DNA from: Rotaria sp. Silwood1 | Taxonomy: Eukaryota > Rotifera > Eurotatoria > Philodinida > Philodinidae | NCBI GenBank assembly: GCA_905250075.1 | Contig: CAJNOP010000002.1 | Coordinates: 8,235,565-8,299,564 of the forward strand | Reading direction: 5' to 3' | Length of the DNA: 64,000 bases | Part shown: piece after piece, positions 58,524 through 64,000 of the stretch | Position numbering within the stretch: position 1 is the stretch's first letter | Layout of the letters: every line of letters begins with the position of its first letter | Made by a program: the position numbers and the translations under genes | Notes under the pieces: model-generated | Told to the model about the DNA's origin: nothing | The model's database searches: none | The model's input: only the letters and a program-made list of their open reading frames with translations

Positions 58524-61500
58524 ATGTTTAAAGGTCGTCTATGGCGTTTTTTAATATTCTTTTTTGTACTGTATTTAATGTTTCTTCTCGTTTTCTTTCG
58601 TTCATTTAATTCTGATAATCATGATAAAACAACAGTATCATCAGCACCTCATGCACGTGTTATTATTGATGATTATCAAGAACAAAATCCTATTGAACAT
58701 CATGTGGCTGCACGACAAGTCGAAACCAATAAACCATCTAATTTAGAACCTGTAATGACAAAAGGTGTATTAGGAAATTATGAAACAAAAAACTCAGTTA
58801 AAGTATCGGGTCCTGGTGAAAATGGTGAAGGTGTTCACTTACATGGAGAAGATATTCAACGAGGACAAGAATCTGTTGCTGAGTATGGTTTTAATGAAGT
58901 AGCAAGTGATAAAATTTCATTGGATCGAATTGCACGTGACACGAGGTATATAAAACAGAGCTAAAGAAAACCAATAATATTTAAAGGAAAATTAATTCTT
59001 TATTTAGACCAGAAGAATGTAAATATTGGAATTATCCAAGTGTGGATAAATTACCAACAGCATCTGTTGTTCTTGTTTTTTATGATGAAGGATGGTCAAC
59101 ATTAGTACGAACATTTCATTCTGTTATTAATACAAGTCCAAAAGAATTATTAAAAGATATTATTCTTGTTGATGATTACAGTGATCAAGAACATATAACT
59201 GTTCGTCTACCGGAATATATTAAAAAATGGAATGGTCTTGTAAAATATGTTCGAACAAATCAACGGTAAATTATTTTCTAATGACATGAAAAAAAACTGT
59301 TAGCACATACTTTGATGTATTAAAATGTGAAACATAATATAGCTGCTATTGCTAATCACAGAAAGTCTGGGACACCTTTCTTCATCATATTTTATTACTT
59401 ATTTCTAAACTTTTCATCGATTCAAATGGTAGTAAATATACTGGAAGACATACTCTATCTATTCGCATATTACTTTCTGTCATTAGTTTTATGTAGAGTC
59501 GAAAACACGTTTATCGTTAAAAAAATTAAGCTTTTGCATAAGACTCTGCTCAGACTTTATTAAAGTATTCGTCTATTTAAACTCTATCAATACAGTAAGC
59601 ACAAACATTTCTTGACATAGATGTGGGCTTTTCAAGGAACTATAATTTTTCAGGTATTTCTCATTTTTGCAAGTCCGGAACCGTTTGCATTGCACAATAA
59701 TAGCATATTCGAAATCAGTGCGCGAAACTACGGCACATATTGTATGATTCGAGACATTGTTTTACTAAAAGAATATTCCTTGAAAAGATGTTTTTCGCCG
59801 AAAAATTATTTTTGTCAAAGTGACTTGCTGAGGAGGAGGAGCCCAAATATTTACCTCTATGTTTTAACACTCATTGTAGATCGTGTTTAACGAAAGTAAA
59901 TGTTTTATTGGTTTTTTTAGAGTTGGACTTATTGAAGCTCGTGTTATTGGTGCTCGTGCTGCTGAGGGTGATGTTATTGTAATCTTAGATGCTCATTGTG
60001 AATGTGTAAGATAAGATGTTCTTTTGTATTTATTTAAATTCTTTCTTTTTAAATTTTATTCAGGTAACAAATTGGTTACCACCATTACTGACTCGAATTG
60101 CATTAAATCGTAAAACTTTAGCTGTACCTATTGTTGATGGAATTGAATGGAATACTCTTCGACATAATACAGCTTATGGTGGTACACTTTATAGAGGTAT
60201 ATGGGAATGGGGATTTTTATATAAAGAGACCGAATTACCAGAACGTGAACGAAGTTTAATGAAATATCAAACTGAACCTTATAAAAGTCCAACTGTAAAT
60301 TTGAAATCAATAAACTTTTATTTTGCTAACTTAGTTTTCTTTTTAGCATGCCGGTGGTCTTCTTGCTATTGATAAAAAATGGTTTTTTGAATTAGGTGCT
60401 TATGATCCAGATATTAAAATTTGGTAAGTATTAATATATATATGAAATGAATGTTAAAATTCTATAAAAAATAATATTTTAATGTTTGTGTTTTTTGTAG
60501 GGGAGGTAGGTATTTATTCTTAGAATAATTTCATCTCTATTTTTGACATTGGCTATTAGGTGAACAGTATGAATTGAGTTTTAAAGTATGGATGTGTGGT
60601 GGTCAACTTGAATGGTAATCAACAAAAAAAAGACTGTTCTCTCTTCTCGATTATATTAATATTTATTTGTTGATTTTAAAGGGTCAGTTGTAGTCATGTT
60701 GGACATATTTATCGAGGACCACGTCGACGTAGTATGCATCCTCGCGGTGGAAAGATTCATCAAAGTCATATAAATCATTTGCGTGTGGCTGAAGTATTTT
60801 ATTTTTTGATTGATCTCTTCTTTTTTGTAATTTATTATCGTCTTATTTGATATTAGATTTGGATGGATGAGTATAAAGAATATTATTTACGTCGTCAACC
60901 AAATCATGCTCGTCTTGATATTGGTGATACAAATGAATATAAAGCATTACGAAAACGTTTAAATTGTTCTAGTTTTAAATGGTTTTTGGATAATGTGGCT
61001 TATGAAATGGTTGAAAAATATCCATTACCACCAGCAAATCATGTTTGGGGTGAAATGCGTAATGATCAATATCAACAATGGTGTGCTGATACACTTGATA
61101 ATCAATTTGGTCGACCTATAGGTATATCTGGCTGTCATCATCAAGGTGGAAATCAATTATTTCGTATTAATGTAGAAGGTGAATGGTCATCGGGTGAACA
61201 TTGTTTTGTATCGGAAGGAAACTCTGTTATTGCAAGGTATGGAAAAAATTTTTTCTTTTGAACTCTTTACGTTCCCATAGTGATTGTAGAAGAGTCATTG
61301 ATGAAACAATCCTTGAAATAGAATATTGGTGTCTCCGAAATATCAATAGTATGAATAGATTGATCAGGAAGAACGATTTGACAAAAGTTCTATCTGAAGG
61401 TTCCCGTAAACCTGATGTAGTCCGACGGAAACATGTCCTAGAGAACTCGTAAACATCTCATGTTGTAGAGTTTTTTATTTCTTTTCTACGTAGTTTTTGT

Positions 61501-61749
61501 AAAACTTTTATGATTTTTTTCGAAGATGAAACAACACAAAAAAAATAAGTTTTTCTTCATAGACATTGTGTACAAATGGGTCGATGGATTCCGAAAGGTG
61601 AATGGACTTATGATAATACAACACGGCAAGTTCGTTCGACAAAAGTTTATAAATGTATAGTAACTAATGGTAAAGTTTTATCTCTTGAAACTTGTGATGA
61701 GAATAATAGATCACAAAAATGGACATGGACAGAAACTTATGTTGTATAA
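58524..61749 (+). CDS. Polypeptide N-acetylgalactosaminyltransferase (GALNT family)
   Basis: Ten exons, 58524-58945, 59008-59265, 59921-60005, 60064-60294, 60347-60423, 60501-60505, 60560-60614, 60682-60793, 60857-61236 and 61563-61749, give 603 aa. It is a type II Golgi protein: short cytosolic tail, membrane anchor at about 8-26, stem, GT27 catalytic domain and C-terminal ricin-type lectin domain ending in QKWTW. The catalytic domain has PTASVVLVFYDEGWSTLVRT, the metal motif DAH (250-252), HAGGLLAI and WGGEQYELS (358-366). It starts mucin-type O-glycosylation by adding GalNAc to Ser/Thr. The WGGE codons need a 5-nt exon. An in-frame ATG at 58449 would add 25 residues; I chose 58524 because it leaves a normal short tail. 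Confidence 0.93.
60501..60505 (+). other. Five-nucleotide microexon of the GALNT gene
   Basis: GGGAG, flanked by TTTTTTGTAG and GTAGGT, is needed to read TG|G-GGA-G|GT, the WGG of the invariant WGGE motif. Without it the neighbouring exons do not join in frame. Confidence 0.85.
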
Positions 61750-62030
61750 TTAATATCGAATTTATATTATGACTATAAGAGATAATCATAGAAAATATAA
61801 GTTTTTTTTTATTTCAAGAATCTCTTATTCATTTTTTTTCTTTGTTTCTTTCTTGTGATATTCACTATCATGGTTGTTATTTTCTGGTCTTTTATTTCTT
61901 GCTAAATTAATTGACTTGTGATTTTTGTTTTTTAATTGTTATTGTATTGGGTTCTATTTATATAATTATTTGGATAGGTTGAAAGAAAAAAACAATGAAT
62001 GTCTTATGTAATTTATTCTCTTTAGATAAA

Positions 62031-64000
62031 ATGTTACATTTATTAGCCAAATGTGCACGCGTAACTAACCGACAAACATTATATTTCTCTAAATCAATTG
62101 TTCGTAATAGTTATTACTTAGTGTAAGCTTTAATTTTTATTTTATGAAAAGGTGCTATTAGATTTTTATTTTAAAAGAATACCCGAACTACCACCTATTG
62201 TTGAAGGCGTTGATGCAGTATTTCATCCTGAAGCACTTCCATCATTTGAACATGCTACACCACAAGTTGTTGTAAGTGGTGGTCTTCGATTATGTTCAGA
62301 ATTTGATACTACTATTCAACAACATGTTGAAAAATTAGGAAATGGTAAATATTCTATTTGTTGTATTCTTTACATATAATCATAAAGAATAGATAAATTG
62401 AGTTATTACTAAGAAGATGTCGTATTTTATTATTCAGATTACATGCAATCAAAGTACATAGTGATCATGATCTTAGACTTCGACGGAAAATAAAAATAAC
62501 TCCTAGAGATTCTTCTTAATCACGTTTACTTGAGTAGAAAATTCTAAATGAATACTGTTAAATAGACTTAATCAAAGAATCAATCTTATTAGTTAATGCA
62601 AAAAATCTATTTTATTCATATAGATACATCAAAACCAACATTTGAAGCAATATTTAATCCGATCGAAGATTTAAATGTTCCATTTGAAACTGGTTATTAT
62701 ACAATTCGTCAATTAGCACTTGTTAAACAACGAACATATGCTACATTATTTTCCAAAGTTTGTTAAAAACATATTTTCTACCATCTTTTATAATCATGGT
62801 TTATTTTTGTTACAATAGTTTGATAGTCATTTTTCTGTTCATCGAGAATTTCGTTTTCAAGATCCAGCTCTTTTCCATCTTGTTCAAGTAAATTTATTTT
62901 ATTTTATTTGTTTTGATCCAATTGATTCATTTAGAATCTAAATACCGATGAAAATCGAACTAAATTAAAAGATTGGCAACAAACATTAATTGATGTTTAT
63001 CTATACTATGGAAAATTAAATGGTTGTCATTTAAATAATGAAGAACTTGATCAAATGCAATTGTTCAATGGAAAACTGAGTCAATATCAATATAGTTTTG
63101 CGTAAATATATTTAGTGAGTTTTATAATTTATAATTTTGATTTTTCTTATAGACAAAAACTTCTCTATGCTAATAAAACATTTACACATCTTGAACTTGA
63201 TCCATTCGCTTTTGATGATGTACCATATCATATAAAACAACAATTTGCTGTTGATAAGTAAGATATCTACTCTAATCTAAGGATTATTGAATAGCATGAA
63301 AGTCTTGGTTCCTTATGGATTAGAAACATTTATCTTCAATGTGAATAAAAAAAACATAAGGAGAAAACCCAGCCTAAGAAAATCATAATATTAGTCTGGA
63401 TAAGGGTCTTTCATAGTGATTTTTCAGTAAAACTAAGTTTTGTTTTCCGATTTGACTTTTTCAAAAATGTCCACTGTGTGATATGATTTTTTTTCCTTGT
63501 ATTTGATAACTTTTATGTTTCATATAGAGCTAAACCAGATTCAGGACCATGGAAACTTGATTTATCTGATCGAACATTTCATACAATAATGTCTTATTGT
63601 GGTAATCGACCATTGAGGAAACTAATGTTTGAAGCTTATTATGGTCGTGCATCACCAACATCTGATCGATTAAATCGAAATGTAGAAAATATTGTTGAAA
63701 TAACTCGAAAACGGTTTTAATTTATCATTTCAGGAAAAAAACAATATACATATATAATATTTATTTTATTTAGAAAGGCCATTGCTAAATTTCTTGGTTA
63801 TTCTTGTTTTGCTGATATTGTTTTACAAACTAAAATGGCTCGTAGAAAAGAAACAGTACAAGAATTTATTGAAACAACACGTTCAAAATTAAAACCAATA
63901 CATGATGAAAATATTCGTCAATTAACAGCATATGCCCAAGAAAAATCAAATAAACCAAAAGAATATGAACAATTACAAGCATGGGATGTTGCTTATTGGC
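62031..64000 (+). CDS. M3-family oligopeptidase (oligopeptidase A-like), 5' part, cut by the window end
   Basis: Exons 62031-62122, 62178-62344, 62624-62757, 62819-62887, 62935-63101, 63153-63257, 63528-63713 and 63774 to beyond the window encode the first 382 residues or so. The N-terminus (LAKCARVTNRQTLYFSKSIVRN) is basic and lacks acids, like a mitochondrial presequence. The body resembles bacterial and organellar oligopeptidase A: DSGPWKLDLSDRTF, MSYCGNRPLRKLMFEAYYGR, KFLGYSCFADIVLQTKMA and LQAWDVAYW. These zinc metallopeptidases clear short peptides such as cleaved presequences. The HExxH zinc site lies past the window edge and cannot be checked. It is similar in fold to MIPEP and thimet oligopeptidase but by eye closer to the OpdA group. 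Confidence 0.8.

Overview
The window is nuclear DNA from a small-genome animal. It is very AT-rich, nearly every conserved gene is cut by short introns (many 45-75 nt, GT-AG), and the genes are orthologues of metazoan housekeeping genes. Three things make a bdelloid rotifer (Adineta/Rotaria type) my best guess: the intron style, a plant-like sugar-nucleotide enzyme in an animal context, and a decayed copy of VPS4 as expected in a degenerate tetraploid. That assignment is inference; no rRNA or species marker is present. Exon coordinates were worked out by hand from conserved protein sequence, reading-frame phase and splice sites. There is a 10-N assembly gap at 52605-52614.

Layout. 404-3875 (+): a membrane-anchored fusion of a plant-type reversibly glycosylated polypeptide (UDP-arabinopyranose mutase, GT75) with a second glycosyltransferase domain. 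3876-8053: gene-poor, with one decayed locus. 8054-8518 (-): SPCS1, divergent from a 24-exon NEK1-like kinase (8848-15983, +). 16165-17718 (+): a paraoxonase-like protein. 19012-19644 (+): an orphan membrane protein. 19800-21768 (-): two related B-box/coiled-coil genes. 24554-27523 (-): an A20/OTUD7-like OTU deubiquitinase. 28301-28842 (+): a small secreted protein with an internal repeat. 30769-31383 (-): an orphan. 31787-32500 (-): TOMM20, divergent from the first of two tandem ARF GTPases (32704-33319 and 34068-34831, +). 35145-37836 (-): aftiphilin. 38081-44489 (-): SART1, whose introns carry a hAT-type element and a foldback element. 44490-51528: a 7-kb gene desert with a foldback element. 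51529-51948 (+): a neuropeptide-type precursor. 52563-53167 (-): a VPS4 pseudogene. 53168-56474: decayed hAT transposase and hairpin elements. 56475-57628 (+): HAGH. 58524-61749 (+): a GalNAc-transferase. 62031-64000 (+): a mitochondrial-type M3 oligopeptidase, cut by the window edge.

The genes do not form a pathway. Themes that recur are the secretory pathway and Golgi (RGP fusion, SPCS1, ARFs, aftiphilin, GALNT), mitochondria (TOMM20, HAGH, M3 peptidase) and ubiquitin/vesicle signalling (A20-like, B-box, VPS4). The most unusual items are the RGP-glycosyltransferase fusion, the multi-copy amidated peptide precursor, a 5-nt microexon in the GALNT gene, and several inverted-repeat elements lodged in introns and deserts.
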